Source: Mesorhizobium tianshanense (GTDB lineage Bacteria > Pseudomonadota > Alphaproteobacteria > Rhizobiales > Rhizobiaceae). From it: 64,000 nucleotides of DNA. Position numbers and translations under genes: made by a program. The notes below the pieces were generated by a model. It was given only the letters and a program-made list of their open reading frames with translations. It did not search any database and was not told the DNA's origin. Below are positions 47,966 through 57,651 of the stretch, piece by piece (position 1 is the stretch's first letter; every line of letters begins with the position of its first letter). The stretch is from contig NZ_VLKT01000017.1 of assembly GCF_007830515.1 (NCBI RefSeq), positions 62,001 through 126,000 on the forward strand. Reading direction: 5' to 3'.

Positions 47966-49162
47966 TCAGCCGGCTTTGAGCGGTTCCAGAACGAACACCG
48001 TTTCCGACCGTTCGTAGGACAAGTGCACGCTGTCGCGACCGTTCCTTTTGGCCTTGTAAAGCGCCTCGTCGGCGCGGCGCATCAGCGGCTCCAGCCCCTC
48101 CTCGCCTGTGCGGGCCGCCACGCCGAAGCTCGCCGTCACCCTTGTACCGTGTGGAAGCCCGTCGACGCTGCCCGCCGAATAGAGCATGCGGATGGTTTCG
48201 GCGAACAGCCTTGCCGCCCCAAGGTCGCTCAGCGGCAAAAACACGGCGAACTCCTCGCCACCGATGCGCCCTGCGACGCCGCTGGTGCCGACAGCCGATC
48301 GAAGCTTGGCGGCAAAGTCGGCGATCACGCGATCGCCCGCCGCATGCCCGTGCAGATCGTTGAGCGCCTTGAAATGATCAAGGTCTGCTAGCACCAGCGC
48401 GACCGGCAGCTTGGCCGTGGCGCAGTGCTGCAGGAGAAGTGTCGCGCGCTCCTCGAAGCCGCGGCGGTTCAGCAGGCCCGACAGCGGATCGGTATACGCT
48501 TCCGCCTTCAGCGCTTTCATCACGTCGAGCGCAGCCGCGCAGAACAGGCAAAGCGCGATGAGCAGTGACAGCAGCGCATGCGACAGCAGCGCCGTCGTCC
48601 AGTAGGAAGAGGCATAGAACCCGTCATAGCTTTGATAAGGTCCGTGCGCGATGACGACGGCGAGCGTGCGCACGAAGAAGTTCAGTCCGGAAAGCAGCGA
48701 CAGCACGAACAGGATCATTTCCGTCGGGCCTCTGTCGCGCACCACGCGCAGTTCGGCGGCGACAACCAGGCTGAGGCCGCCGAAAGCGAAATTCATCGCC
48801 AGGACACGCCAGGTGAGATCGGGCTGGATGAACATGAACCAGCAGAAAGCGGCCAGGCCGCCGGCCGCCAGAATACCGATCGCGACAAAGGGCACGCGCC
48901 GTCCATAACGCGTCACGATCGCGCCGGCGAGACCACAGGCGGCGATGGTAAAGCATATGTTGGAGATCAGCTTGGTCGGCGCCATGCCGATGGGCAGGGT
49001 GAAATGCTGCAACAGGAAACCGGCCGCCGAAAGCCAGTAGCTGGCGGCCAGCACGGCCAGATAGGGGCGGTGACGTTGATAGAACCATAGCACGAGAAAC
49101 ACCGCGCCGAGCGCAAGTGCGATCGTCGGATTGAGCAACCCTATCAGCAGACCAGTGTCCAA
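47966..49162 (-). CDS. GGDEF diguanylate cyclase (second of two)
   Basis: A 398-residue membrane protein, paralogous to its neighbour, with about six helices and a C-terminal GGDEF domain (about 235-385). Active-site GRIGGEEFAVFLP is intact. The inhibitory-site position reads GTSG, so it too lacks RxxD. LADLDHFKALNDLHGHAAGD carries the metal- and GTP-binding residues. The N-terminal sensor is not recognised. Confidence 0.88.
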   Translation of the reverse strand: MDTGLLIGLLNPTIALALGAVFLVLWFYQRHRPYLAVLAASYWLSAAGFLLQHFTLPIGMAPTKLISNICFTIAACGLAGAIVTRYGRRVPFVAIGILAAGGLAAFCWFMFIQPDLTWRVLAMNFAFGGLSLVVAAELRVVRDRGPTEMILFVLSLLSGLNFFVRTLAVVIAHGPYQSYDGFYASSYWTTALLSHALLSLLIALCLFCAAALDVMKALKAEAYTDPLSGLLNRRGFEERATLLLQHCATAKLPVALVLADLDHFKALNDLHGHAAGDRVIADFAAKLRSAVGTSGVAGRIGGEEFAVFLPLSDLGAARLFAETIRMLYSAGSVDGLPHGTRVTASFGVAARTGEEGLEPLMRRADEALYKAKRNGRDSVHLSYERSETVFVLEPLKAG

Positions 49163-49322
49163 AGGACTGTGACTTCCCCTCGCTTAGGGAAGACCTTAGA
49201 GCGGAAGACCAAACAAGCGGTTAAGCAAGATCGTATGTGCGGAAGATCCCCTATGAAACTGCTGTACGGAACTCGAAGCCGCGGCCGGCGTTTTCCAGCA
49301 GCAATCGATGGGAGACGCTTTC

Positions 49323-49634
49323 ATGGCCGATACGATCATCCTGACCGATCATGAGGCAATTCGCTCATGGGCCGCGGCGCGCGCCGGATTTCCAGCAATC
49401 GTCGACGTATCGCCCGAGACAGGCACGCAAGCCATGCTGAGGCTGGTCTTCGGTCAGCACGCCTATCAGGACCAAGACCAGGCCGAACGCCCGGCCAACG
49501 CCGGCGGCTACGAACTGGTCGAATGGGACGAGTGGTTCAAGCTCTTCGACGAACGTCAGCTGGCGCTGGTGGTCGCCGCGGAGCAACCCGGCCGGCGTGA
49601 GCAATTCCATGAGTTCGTAAGGCGCCCGGCGTGA
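49323..49634 (+). CDS. conserved-looking hypothetical protein, 103 residues
   Basis: ATG 49323 follows GGGAG by 8 bases. The protein is soluble and acidic: MADTIILTDHEAIRSWAA, then VDVSPETGTQAMLRLVFGQHAYQDQD and ELVEWDEWFKLFDERQLAL. It looks like a genuine globular protein, and I think similar proteins exist in rhizobia, but no family is named. It converges with leuC; a shared hairpin follows. Confidence 0.72.
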   Translation: MADTIILTDHEAIRSWAAARAGFPAIVDVSPETGTQAMLRLVFGQHAYQDQDQAERPANAGGYELVEWDEWFKLFDERQLALVVAAEQPGRREQFHEFVRRPA

Positions 49635-49638
49635 AGAA

Positions 49639-49665
49639 AGCCCGAACCGCATCGCGGTTCGGGCT
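49639..49665 (-). terminator. hairpin terminator after leuC, also after the plus-strand hypothetical
   Basis: Perfect 12-bp arms AGCCCGAACCGC (49639-49650) and GCGGTTCGGGCT (49654-49665), loop ATC. On the minus strand it is followed by TTTCTTC. It lies 60 bases after the leuC stop and 5 bases after the hypothetical gene's stop. Confidence 0.85.
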
Positions 49666-49724
49666 CTGGCATGCACTCATATACGGACCATGGCAGCCCT
49701 GCGTTATTTCCACTCACGCCTGAC

Positions 49725-51134
49725 CTATTTCCACTCACGAATGTCGACGAAGTGGCCGGCGATCGCCGCCGCCGCCGCCATGGCCGGCGACACCAGATGG
49801 GTGCGGCCCTTGAAGCCCTGACGGCCCTCGAAATTGCGGTTTGAGGTCGAGGCGCAGCGTTCGTGCGGCTTCAGGCGGTCGTCGTTCATGGCAAGGCACA
49901 TCGAGCAGCCCGGCTCGCGCCAGTCGAAGCCGGCCGCGACGAAGATCTTGTCGAGACCTTCGGCCTCCGCCTGTTCCTTGACCAGGCCGGAGCCCGGCAC
50001 GATCATCGCATCGACATGCGGGCTAACTTTCTTGCCCTCGACCACCTTGGCGACGGCGCGCAGATCCTCGATGCGGCCGTTGGTGCAGGAGCCGATGAAG
50101 ACGCGGTCGAGCGTTATATCGGTGATCTTGGTGCCCGGCTTCAGTCCCATATAGTCGAGCGCGCGCTGCTTGGACGTGCGCTTGTTCTCATCAGTGATAT
50201 CGTCCGGGTTTGGCACGATACCCTGGACCGAGACGACGTCCTCGGGCGAGGAACCCCAGGAGACGATCGGCGGCAATTTCGCCGCGTCGAGCACGACCAC
50301 CTTGTCGAAATGCGCGCCCTCGTCGGACTGCAGCGTCTTCCAATAGGCGAGCGCGGCATCCCAGGCCTCGCCCTTGGGGGCGCGCGGCTTGTCCTTGACA
50401 TAGGCGAAGGTCGTCTCGTCAGGCGCGATCAGGCCGGCCCGCGCCCCGCCCTCGATCGACATGTTGCAGATGGTCATGCGGCCTTCCATGGACAGCGCGC
50501 GGATCGCTTCGCCGGCATATTCGATGACGTAGCCGGTGCCGCCGGCGGTGCCGATCTCGCCGATGATCGCCAGAATGATGTCCTTGGCGGTGACGCCTTC
50601 CGGCAGCGCGCCGTCGACACGCACCAGCATGTTCTTGGCCTTGCGCTGGATCAGCGTCTGCGTGGCCAGCACATGCTCGACCTCCGAGGTGCCGATGCCA
50701 TGCGCCAATGCGCCGAAAGCGCCATGCGTCGAGGTGTGACTGTCGCCGCAGACGATGGTCATGCCGGGCAGCGTAAAACCCTGCTCCGGACCAATGATAT
50801 GGACGATGCCCTGGCGGATATCGTTCTCGGAATAGTATTCGACGCCGAAATCCTTGGCGTTCTTGGCCAGCGCCTCGACCTGGATGCGGCTTTCCTCGTT
50901 CTTGATGCCGAACTTGCGCTCCGGCGAGGTCGACACATTGTGGTCGACGACGGCCAGCGTCTTTTCCGGATGCCGGACTTTTCTGCCGGTCATGCGCAGG
51001 CCTTCGAAGGCTTGCGGGCTGGTCACTTCATGGACGAGGTGACGGTCGATATAGAGCAGGCAAGTGCCGTCGTCCTGGCGGTCGACGACATGGTCGTCGA
51101 AGATCTTGTCGTAGAGGGTGCGCGGTGCGCTCAT
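49725..51134 (-). CDS. leuC: 3-isopropylmalate dehydratase large subunit
   Basis: A 469-residue [4Fe-4S] isomerase of leucine biosynthesis, acting with LeuD. Cluster ligands: [11 protein letters not shown] (about 345-355) and GCSMCLAMN (about 405-413). Substrate segments [27 protein letters not shown] (about 129-155) are typical. leuD is not adjacent, as usual in rhizobia. Confidence 0.95.
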   Translation of the reverse strand: MSAPRTLYDKIFDDHVVDRQDDGTCLLYIDRHLVHEVTSPQAFEGLRMTGRKVRHPEKTLAVVDHNVSTSPERKFGIKNEESRIQVEALAKNAKDFGVEYYSENDIRQGIVHIIGPEQGFTLPGMTIVCGDSHTSTHGAFGALAHGIGTSEVEHVLATQTLIQRKAKNMLVRVDGALPEGVTAKDIILAIIGEIGTAGGTGYVIEYAGEAIRALSMEGRMTICNMSIEGGARAGLIAPDETTFAYVKDKPRAPKGEAWDAALAYWKTLQSDEGAHFDKVVVLDAAKLPPIVSWGSSPEDVVSVQGIVPNPDDITDENKRTSKQRALDYMGLKPGTKITDITLDRVFIGSCTNGRIEDLRAVAKVVEGKKVSPHVDAMIVPGSGLVKEQAEAEGLDKIFVAAGFDWREPGCSMCLAMNDDRLKPHERCASTSNRNFEGRQGFKGRTHLVSPAMAAAAAIAGHFVDIREWK

Positions 51135-51199
51135 GTGCGTAAATCCGTCGATATGAAAATGGGAAGAGGTAGACGCCAGGTCGGCCCGGCGAAAACGAC

Positions 51200-51328
51200 C
51201 TAACGAAGTCGGCTGGTCAGAGCGCCAGAAATGCGCGCGGAAAATCGCGACGGCAGGCGTTTTTTGTCCTGCAGCACGAAACCCTTATAGGCCGGATCGC
51301 CAAAAAGCTCTTCCATAACGTGGCTCAT
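51200..51328 (-). CDS. candidate 42-residue small protein upstream of leuC
   Basis: A frame from ATG 51328 (or in-frame ATG 51316) to TAG at 51200, 65 bases before leuC. It has [19 protein letters not shown], then a basic, Leu-containing C-terminus ([13 protein letters not shown]). The mixed composition is protein-like, but no ribosome site is apparent. It is not a leucine-run attenuator peptide. The other part of the 315-bp gap 51135-51449 is a small CCCCAC/GTGGGG hairpin near 51387-51401. Confidence 0.3.
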   Translation of the reverse strand: MSHVMEELFGDPAYKGFVLQDKKRLPSRFSARISGALTSRLR

Positions 51329-51386
51329 ATCAATGTTTTGGCTTTTCGGCAATTGGCGGCTGCCTTAGCAGAACCTGCGTTCCTCG

Positions 51387-51401
51387 CCCCACGAAGTGGG
51401 G
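51387..51401. repeat. short palindromic repeat (CCCCAC-GAA-GTGGGG)
   Basis: A perfect 6-bp hairpin with a GAA loop, followed by GAGAGGTGG and a GGAGAGGGG block at about 51430. It lies downstream of the methyltransferase gene, without a U-run. Related palindromes with this core are frequent between rhizobial genes as far as I recall. Confidence 0.4.
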
Positions 51402-51449
51402 AGAGGTGGCCCTGCGAAGCCGAGACGGAGAGGGGCCTGCGCGGCTTAC

Positions 51450-52085
51450 TCAAAGCACCTCAAACACGAACGTCTTCACCAGCGCCTCCGGCTCGGCGAT
51501 CGCATAGCAGCGGAACCACGGGCTTTCCTCGACCGGCCGCCATTTTTGCGCCTGCGCCAGATCATTGAACACGGCCTGGAATCCGCCGCTCTCGAACACC
51601 TGGTCGCGAACGGTGAAGATGGCGTGGCCACCCTTCTTGGTGATGCGCACCAGCTCATGCAGGCCGGAGGCCGGCGCGTGGCTGACGGTGAACACGCCAG
51701 TCGAGAAGAAGGCGCGGAAATGCCCGTCCGGCCAGGGCAGCGGGCTGCCGAGCATGGCCTGTTTCAGCTCGCCATAGGCATTGCGGCTGCCGGCAATCTT
51801 CAGCATGTCGTCCGACAGGTCGAGACCGGCAATGTCGGGATAGCCAAGTGCTTGCAGCGAAGGCCCCGACAGGCCGGTGCCGCAGCCGGCGTCGAGCAGC
51901 GGCCCTTCGCCCGATGGCACATGGCGCGCCACCCAGGCGGCGATCAGGAACGGCAGGAGATAGCCGAGCGAGGCGGTTTCGCTGTCGTAGGTCACAGCCC
52001 ATGCGGCATAGGCTTGCGCCAGCGCTTCCGGCGTATCGGCCGTATAGACGGACTCCAGCGCCGCATTGGCCTTGTCGCTGATCAT
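51450..52085 (-). CDS. class I SAM-dependent methyltransferase
   Basis: A 211-residue methyltransferase. The SAM motif LLDAGCGTGLSGPSLQALG (about 62-80) and the acidic loop IAGLDLSDDMLKIAG are clear. The N-terminus includes YAAWAVTYDSETASLGY, common in Williams-Beuren/UbiE-like small-molecule methyltransferases. The substrate is unknown. It is 40 bases downstream of the amino-acid permease gene and may be read with it. Confidence 0.87.
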   Translation of the reverse strand: MISDKANAALESVYTADTPEALAQAYAAWAVTYDSETASLGYLLPFLIAAWVARHVPSGEGPLLDAGCGTGLSGPSLQALGYPDIAGLDLSDDMLKIAGSRNAYGELKQAMLGSPLPWPDGHFRAFFSTGVFTVSHAPASGLHELVRITKKGGHAIFTVRDQVFESGGFQAVFNDLAQAQKWRPVEESPWFRCYAIAEPEALVKTFVFEVL

Positions 52086-52125
52086 GGGTCAGATCCTCCA
52101 AAACGATTGGCTGCAATCGTAGCTT

Positions 52126-52935
52126 CTATTCCTCATGCTGGCGACGCAGCCGCTTCTCCAGCGCCCGCAAGGCCAGCGACAGGCCGACCGTCAGGATGAG
52201 ATAGATATAGGCGACGATCGAATAGGTTTCGAAGAAGCGGAACGAGCCGGCGGCGTAGATCTTGCCCATCTGGGTGATGTCGGCGACGCCGAGCACCGAG
52301 ACCAGCGAGGAATCCTTGACCATGGCGACGAAATCATTGCCGAGCGGCGGCAGGATGGTGCGGATCGCCTGCGGAAACACGATCAGCCGGAAGCGCTGCG
52401 TGCGCGTCAGCCCCAGCGCCTTCGCCGCCTCGATCTGCCCCTTTTCGACCGCCTGGATGCCGGCGCGAAAGACCTCCGAGATGAAGGCCGAGTAGCCGAT
52501 GGTCAGCGCGATGATGGCGCGCCACAGCAGCGATACGTCGCGCACCATGAGTTCACTGAGGAGGCCGGCATTTTGCAGCGGCGCGGTCAGCGCGTTCCAC
52601 GCCGCGACGAAGGCCGGCGCGCCGGCAAACGCGATCCAGAACAACAGCACCAGGATCGGCACGCCGCGGATGATCTCGACATAGAAGCGGGCAATCTGAT
52701 GCAGCCAGCGCGACCCCGAGAGCCCCATCAGCGCGATGCCGAGCCCGATCGCCGAGGCCAGCGCGAAGGCGACCATCGTGACGAAGACGGTGATGCCGAT
52801 GCCCTTGGCGACGGTCGCGAAAACCTGGGCATAGAGGTCGCTTGCGGCGATGAAGATGGCTGCTGCCACGGCAAGCGCCGCCGCCACGGCAAGCCACCAG
52901 GGGAAGTCGGGTTTGGAAGATGCAGGCGTTGCCAT
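52126..52935 (-). CDS. polar amino-acid ABC transporter permease (HisM/GlnP family)
   Basis: A 269-residue inner-membrane permease. The start at 52935 is just before the first membrane helix; the longer frame runs through a repeat. The EAA loop is GQIEAAKALGLTRTQRFRLIVFPQAIR (about 168-194). Five helices are visible. Its binding protein is encoded upstream, across a strong hairpin. No ATPase gene is adjacent, so it may borrow one. Confidence 0.88.
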   Translation of the reverse strand: MATPASSKPDFPWWLAVAAALAVAAAIFIAASDLYAQVFATVAKGIGITVFVTMVAFALASAIGLGIALMGLSGSRWLHQIARFYVEIIRGVPILVLLFWIAFAGAPAFVAAWNALTAPLQNAGLLSELMVRDVSLLWRAIIALTIGYSAFISEVFRAGIQAVEKGQIEAAKALGLTRTQRFRLIVFPQAIRTILPPLGNDFVAMVKDSSLVSVLGVADITQMGKIYAAGSFRFFETYSIVAYIYLILTVGLSLALRALEKRLRRQHEE

Positions 52936-52981
52936 CAGGCGACGCCTGCCAAGCACATATCGCGGAGACGGCGCTCTACGT

Positions 52982-53139
52982 CGCCCCCCTCTGTCCTGCC
53001 GGACATCTCCCCCACGAGGGGGGAGATCGCTTGTTGCGACTGCTTCCACCAATCTGCAACGTTGAAAAGGGAGCGCCTTCGTAAGAACCGCCAATCTCCT
53101 CCCAAGTGGGGGAGATGTCCGGCAGGACAGAGGGGGGCG
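52982..53139. repeat. 34-bp perfect inverted repeat between binding-protein and permease genes
   Basis: Arms at 52982-53015 and 53106-53139 are exact reverse complements (start CGCCCCCCTCTGTCCTGCCG), with a 90-base loop. In the mRNA of the minus-strand operon it would form a very stable stem between the stop of the binding-protein gene and the start of the permease gene. A related but divergent sequence (GCCCCCTCTGTCCCGCTGG) occurs near 29177. Confidence 0.9.
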
Positions 53140-53204
53140 TGAAAGAACGAAGTCAGTGCAAATTTCTGCCCACAATCATCGCGCCACGCGCGCGCCAAAA
53201 CGAC

Positions 53205-54002
53205 CTACTGCCCCATCTTATAGTCGAGGAACCACTTCTTGTTGAGCGCGTCGAGCGTGCCGTCGGCCTTGAGCGCGGCGATCGCCGCGTTGACCGGTTT
53301 CACCAGATCCGAGCCCTTGGGGAAGATGAAGCCGAAATCCTCGGTGCCGAGCGGCCCGCCGATCAGCTTCAGCCCGCCATTGGAAGCGTCGACATAGCCC
53401 TTGCCGGCGGTGCCGTCGGTCAAAGCGACGTCGACATCGCCGGTCTTCAGCGCCTGCACCGTCGCACCGAACGTCTCGAACAGTTTGATGCGCGGGTTCT
53501 GTTCGTTGCCGTCGAGCACGCTGTAGACGGCGGTGTAGAAGGGCGTGGTGCCGGCCTGCGCCCCGACCAACCCGTCCTTGAAGGCGCCGAAGGTCTTGGC
53601 GTCGGTAAAGCGGCTTTCGTCGCCGCGCACCAGCATGAACTGTTCCGAGCGCATATAGGGGTCGGAGAAATCGACCTTCTGCTTGCGGTCGTCCTTGATG
53701 GTGATGCCGGTCATGCCGATGTTGTACTGGTTGTCGGAAACCGCCTGGATCATCGCGTCCCAGGAGGTGTTCTGATACTCGACCTGGAAATTCAGCCGCT
53801 TGGCGATCTCGTTCATCGCGTCATATTCCCAGCCGATCTGCTTGCCGGTCTTGGCGTCGATAAACTGCAGCGGCGGATAGGCGTTTTCCGTCACCACCAC
53901 CACCTTCTTGCCGCCGAGATCGGGCAGCGTCTGCGCCAGAGCAGCGACGGGCGCAAGAATCAGAGCCAACAGGCCGGCCAGCAATAGTTTCGATTTGGTC
54001 AT
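53205..54002 (-). CDS. polar amino-acid ABC transporter substrate-binding protein
   Basis: A 265-residue periplasmic protein. The start is ATG 54002. A signal peptide ([18 protein letters not shown]) covers about 5-23. The SBP_bac_3 fold has [13 protein letters not shown] and [22 protein letters not shown], with [13 protein letters not shown] as the domain crossover. The ligand is probably a polar amino acid; which one is not clear. It is first in the operon with the permease. Confidence 0.88.
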   Translation of the reverse strand: MTKSKLLLAGLLALILAPVAALAQTLPDLGGKKVVVVTENAYPPLQFIDAKTGKQIGWEYDAMNEIAKRLNFQVEYQNTSWDAMIQAVSDNQYNIGMTGITIKDDRKQKVDFSDPYMRSEQFMLVRGDESRFTDAKTFGAFKDGLVGAQAGTTPFYTAVYSVLDGNEQNPRIKLFETFGATVQALKTGDVDVALTDGTAGKGYVDASNGGLKLIGGPLGTEDFGFIFPKGSDLVKPVNAAIAALKADGTLDALNKKWFLDYKMGQ

Positions 54003-54227
54003 GACACACCCCGAGAACTTGAACGGCCTCGGCATGATCGAGGCTCGCAGGAAAATCCGGCGCCGACTTTAGCTTTCCGCAAGCGCCTTGCAAGCCGGCC
54101 TGATGCGCCGCATCGCGCGAAAACGGATTCCCATGCTTCAACCGAGCGATTGCGGAACGATCCATGCCTACCGCGGGTCAATCACGGTCCGGCAAATCGA
54201 AGCCCGGGAGATCGTCTCCTCGGCAAC

Positions 54228-54250
54228 GAAAAAGGCGGCCGAAGCCGCCT
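54228..54250 (-). terminator. rho-independent terminator after rplS
   Basis: AGGCGGC-CGAA-GCCGCCT hairpin (54233-54250) with a stable tetraloop, followed on the minus strand by TTTTT. It is 28 bases after the rplS stop. Confidence 0.9.
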
Positions 54251-54277
54251 ATCCGAAGCATGATTTTTGGAAAATTC

Positions 54278-54817
54278 CTATTCGGCGACAGCCGCTTCCG
54301 CGGCCTTGGCGGCCTCGTCGGCGGCCTTTTTCTCGGCGGCGTCCTGCGCGGCCTTCTCGGCAGCGAGCGCCTGGGCGGCGGCCACCTTCTCAGCCTCGAT
54401 GCGGGCCTTCTCGGCGTTCAGCGCATTGCGCTCGTCGTCGTTCAGCTTGCGGGCGCGCACGCCGGTGTTTTCCGATATACGGGCCGACTTGCCGCGGCGA
54501 TCACGCAGGTAGTAGAGCTTGGCGCGACGCACCTTGCCGCGGCGCACGATCTCAACGCCCTCGACCATTGGCGAAAAGACCGGGAACACGCGCTCCACGC
54601 CTTCGCCGTAGGAAATCTTGCGAACCGTGAAATTCTCCTGGAAGCCGGCGCCGGCGCGGGCGATGACGACGCCCTCATAGGCCTGGACGCGGGTGCGGGT
54701 GCCTTCGGTCACGCGGACCTGGACGCGCACGGTATCGCCGGGCTGGAATTCGGGAAGCTTGCGCTTGGCTTCGATCTTGGCGGCCTGTTCGGCCTCGAGC
54801 TGACGGAGGATATCCAT
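54278..54817 (-). CDS. rplS: 50S ribosomal protein L19 with Ala/Glu/Lys-rich C-terminal extension
   Basis: The first 120 residues are canonical L19: [35 protein letters not shown] and [23 protein letters not shown]. Residues about 125-179 form an Ala/Glu/Lys-rich helix absent from E. coli L19 (about 115 residues) but common in alphaproteobacteria. The start at 54817 (MDILRQLE) fits the family. It lies near the 30S-50S interface. It is separated from trmD by two other genes. Confidence 0.93.
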   Translation of the reverse strand: MDILRQLEAEQAAKIEAKRKLPEFQPGDTVRVQVRVTEGTRTRVQAYEGVVIARAGAGFQENFTVRKISYGEGVERVFPVFSPMVEGVEIVRRGKVRRAKLYYLRDRRGKSARISENTGVRARKLNDDERNALNAEKARIEAEKVAAAQALAAEKAAQDAAEKKAADEAAKAAEAAVAE

Positions 54818-54829
54818 CTTAAAATCCAC

Positions 54830-55149
54830 TTCTTGTTCTTCCGACAGTCAGAGCGTCCGACACTCGCCTTGCAGTTCCACTGACCGCTCGGCTATGCCTT
54901 TTGTTCTGGAACATCTGGGTTCGAGAACATCGAGCAGGGGCGACTACACCGTCATTGTTGACGGGTCCGGCAGATTGTTCTTGCCGGTACGGGCGGGCAC
55001 ATACAGCTATTTCGACGCTTTGTCACGCCTGCCGTGCTCTTTTTTGGTCGTTGGCCAACGTTGCGATCTTCCGGCATGGGGGTTGCGTCGAGCGCCCAAG
55101 CTTTCTAAGGCGGGTGAAACGTGACTTTTCCTCCCGGCGGCAACACCCA
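54830..55149. other. 320-bp gap, no supported gene
   Basis: Between rplS and the TauE/SafE gene. It contains the rplS promoter/leader on the minus strand and the leader of the permease gene on the plus strand. Open frames here are short, Arg/Ser-rich and lack ribosome sites. No clear hairpin or repeat was seen. Confidence 0.6.
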
Positions 55150-55902
55150 ATGCCAGTTCTCGATGCGGTCCTGCTCTTTTTCGCGGGCTTTCTTTCAGGT
55201 GCCGTCAACGCGATAGCCGGCGGCGGCACGTTCATAACCTTCGGCGCCATGTCGCTGGTCGGCTTGCCGCCGATCGTCGCCAACGCCACATCTTCGGTGA
55301 CGCAGTTTCCCGGTTACATCACCTCGACGCTCGCATACTGGGCCGACATCAAGCATTTCTGGCGCAGCGCATTGCTGCTCGGCCTCATATCGGCTTTCGG
55401 CGCACTGGCCGGCGCGCTCATCCTTTTGGCGCTCGACAATCCGTCGTTCCGGGTCTTGGTGCCATGGCTGCTGCTGGCGGCAACCGCACTGTTCGCCGCC
55501 GGACCGTGGCTGAGGCCGGCGCCCAAGCCGGGACATGAGGCCGCGGTGGGTTCGCTGGCGGGCTCCCTGGCGCAGTTCGCCACCGCCGTCTATGGCGGCT
55601 TCTTCGGCGCCGGCATGGGCGTCATGATGCTGGCGACGCTCGGCCTCACCCAGGCCGGCGACTATCATCGCCTGAACGCGCTGAAGAACATGCTGGCGGT
55701 GGTCATCGCCGCGATAGCCATCCTGGTCTTCGTTTCCGGCGGCGTCATCGCCTGGCCGCAGGCGATCATCATGATACCGGGCGGCGCGCTGGGCGGCTAT
55801 GCCGGCGTCTGGATCGCCAAGCGCGTGCCGCAAATTGCCGTGCGCGGCTTCGTCGTCGGGGTCGGCGTGTTCCTGGCCTTTTACTATTTCACCAGGGGAT
55901 AG
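55150..55902 (+). CDS. sulfite exporter TauE/SafE family permease
   Basis: A 250-residue membrane protein with about eight helices, beginning VLLFFAGFLSGAVNAIAGGGTFITFGAM, the TauE/SafE hallmark. The second repeat has VYGGFFGAGMGVMML. The family exports sulfite, sulfoacetate or other organic anions; the substrate here is unknown. The ATG at 55150 starts directly at the first helix. It is convergent with the DUF4279 gene. Confidence 0.88.
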   Translation: MPVLDAVLLFFAGFLSGAVNAIAGGGTFITFGAMSLVGLPPIVANATSSVTQFPGYITSTLAYWADIKHFWRSALLLGLISAFGALAGALILLALDNPSFRVLVPWLLLAATALFAAGPWLRPAPKPGHEAAVGSLAGSLAQFATAVYGGFFGAGMGVMMLATLGLTQAGDYHRLNALKNMLAVVIAAIAILVFVSGGVIAWPQAIIMIPGGALGGYAGVWIAKRVPQIAVRGFVVGVGVFLAFYYFTRG

Positions 55903-55914
55903 GGATAGACTGGA

Positions 55915-56361
55915 TCAGTTCGGTTCCGAAACATCACCGGCATCAGGTCCGGGTCGATCATAGTAGATGTCGAGGTCGAGCTCTATGCCGCGCTCGCCCA
56001 GCATGAGCAGCGTCTGTGGAGCCAACCCCAGGCCTTGATTCTCCTCGTTAAGCCAGACTCCGCAGAACATGTCGACCTTGAACCGCCGGACGAGATCGGC
56101 CCAGACCGAAACGTCTGATGTAAGAGCCGATAGAATATCCGAAATCTGACGATCCAGTTGATCGCCTGCGTCATACTCCGACGACAGCCTCCAAATTCCA
56201 GTCCGTGCTATCCGGGGTGGACGATTTGGGGGATAGGTATGAAGGTCCCCTTTTCTGATCGCATAGGTAGGTTTTCCACCCAGCAGTCTCGTCAGCTCGA
56301 TTGGATCAAGATCATCACCAGAGAATCTGAGGCCTGCGGAGCTTTGGGCAATCTCAGCCAT
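55915..56361 (-). CDS. DUF4279 domain-containing protein
   Basis: A 148-residue protein with the DUF4279 pattern: [29 protein letters not shown] at the N-terminus and [24 protein letters not shown] in the middle. Function is unknown. The base composition is visibly poorer in GC than its neighbours. Its first 8 bases overlap the end of trmD, and it sits where rplS would normally follow trmD, so it may be an inserted gene captured by the operon. Confidence 0.8.
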   Translation of the reverse strand: MAEIAQSSAGLRFSGDDLDPIELTRLLGGKPTYAIRKGDLHTYPPNRPPRIARTGIWRLSSEYDAGDQLDRQISDILSALTSDVSVWADLVRRFKVDMFCGVWLNEENQGLGLAPQTLLMLGERGIELDLDIYYDRPGPDAGDVSEPN

Positions 56362-57055
56362 GGCTAGTCTTACCGTTCTCCAACAGGTCCGGCCGCCGCT
56401 CCTTCGTCAATCTTTCCGACTCGGCGCGCCGCCATGCGGCGATCTTCTTGTGATTGCCCGAGGTGAGCACCTCGGGGATTTGCCGGCCCTCGAATTCCTG
56501 CGGCCGCGTGTAGTGCGGATGTTCGAGCAGGCCGTTTTCAAAGCTCTCTTCATCGCCCGACACCACGTTGCCCATCACGCCGGGCAACAGCCGCACCACG
56601 GCGTCGAGCAGCACCAGCGCCGCCGGCTCGCCGCCGGAGAGGATGAAGTCGCCGACCGAGACCTCCTCCAGCCCCCGCGCGTCAATCACCCGCTGGTCGA
56701 CGCCTTCGAAGCGTCCGCAGACGATAACGACACCCGGCCCGGCGGCCAGTTCGCGCACACGCACCTGCGTCAGCGGTTTTCCACGCGGACTCATCAGCAG
56801 CCGGGGCCGTGGATCGCCCGGTGGCGAGCTATGGTCGATCGCCTTGGCCAAAACATCGGCGCGCATCACCATGCCGGCGCCGCCGCCGGCCGGCGTGTCA
56901 TCGACGGTGCGATGGCGATCGGTGGCGAAATCGCGGATCTGGATTGCTTCCAGCGACCATGTACCTGATACCAGCGCCCGGCCGGCCAGAGACAGGCCGA
57001 GCGCGCCGGGAAACATCTCCGGATAGAGCGTCAGCACCGAGGCGGAAAAACTCAC
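56354..57055 (-). CDS. trmD: tRNA (guanine-37-N1)-methyltransferase
   Basis: A 233-residue SPOUT enzyme that methylates G37 of tRNAs with G36. The trefoil-knot SAM site has [15 protein letters not shown] (about 110-125) and [26 protein letters not shown] (about 132-157). The N-terminus [13 protein letters not shown] is typical. It overlaps rimM by 4 bases. Confidence 0.95.
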   Translation of the reverse strand: MSFSASVLTLYPEMFPGALGLSLAGRALVSGTWSLEAIQIRDFATDRHRTVDDTPAGGGAGMVMRADVLAKAIDHSSPPGDPRPRLLMSPRGKPLTQVRVRELAAGPGVVIVCGRFEGVDQRVIDARGLEEVSVGDFILSGGEPAALVLLDAVVRLLPGVMGNVVSGDEESFENGLLEHPHYTRPQEFEGRQIPEVLTSGNHKKIAAWRRAESERLTKERRPDLLENGKTSHG

Positions 57056-57651
57056 CGGTTGCCCCCGGCGTCCTTCGGCCCGCGCGGCCTGCCCTTCGGG
57101 TCGAAGCCATCGCCGCCGGGAGCCTCGCTGTCCTCGTCGTCGATCAAGCCCGCCGCCGCCGGATCGATGCGGAGGAAGCCTTCGGCAATCGATACGTCAG
57201 GCACGGCGGCTTGCGTGAACGGGATCAGCACGCCTTTGCGCTCGCCAAGCGTCACGTCGAGAATGTCGCCGCCGCCGAAATTATGCACGGCGACGACCTT
57301 GCCGATATCAGCACCGGTGTCGTCCCGGACCACCAGCCCGACGAGATCGGCATGGTAGAATTCGTCCTCTTCGCCATCGTCGGGCAGCATCGAGCGGTCG
57401 ACGAACAATTCCGTGCCGGCAAGCGCCTCGGCGGCATTGCGGTCGCTGATGCCCTTGAAGCGCACCACAACGACCGTGTTGGCCGGCCTGATGTCGACGA
57501 TCTGGAAAGCGCGGCCATCCCTGGCGTAGAGCGGCCCGTAGTCGGCCAGCGCCAGCGGGTCCCCGGTGAAGGTCTTCACGCGCAATTCGCCCTTGATGCC
57601 GTGGGCGGCGCCGATCACGGCCATCTGAACGGGGTTTTGCGGTTTGGTCAT
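57052..57651 (-). CDS. rimM: 16S rRNA processing protein
   Basis: A 199-residue assembly factor for the 30S head, binding S19. The N-terminal RimM barrel begins [23 protein letters not shown]; the PRC-barrel follows with [21 protein letters not shown] (about 96-116). The C-terminal 25 residues are Gly/Pro/charged and longer than in E. coli. rpsP, the usual upstream partner, is not here; instead xerC is divergent. Confidence 0.93.
   Translation of the reverse strand: MTKPQNPVQMAVIGAAHGIKGELRVKTFTGDPLALADYGPLYARDGRAFQIVDIRPANTVVVVRFKGISDRNAAEALAGTELFVDRSMLPDDGEEDEFYHADLVGLVVRDDTGADIGKVVAVHNFGGGDILDVTLGERKGVLIPFTQAAVPDVSIAEGFLRIDPAAAGLIDDEDSEAPGGDGFDPKGRPRGPKDAGGNR

Noticed and set aside
54894..55124. 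76-codon frame before the TauE/SafE gene
   Set aside because: No ribosome site, no hydrophobic or domain pattern, and it ends before a better-supported start; kept as a gap.
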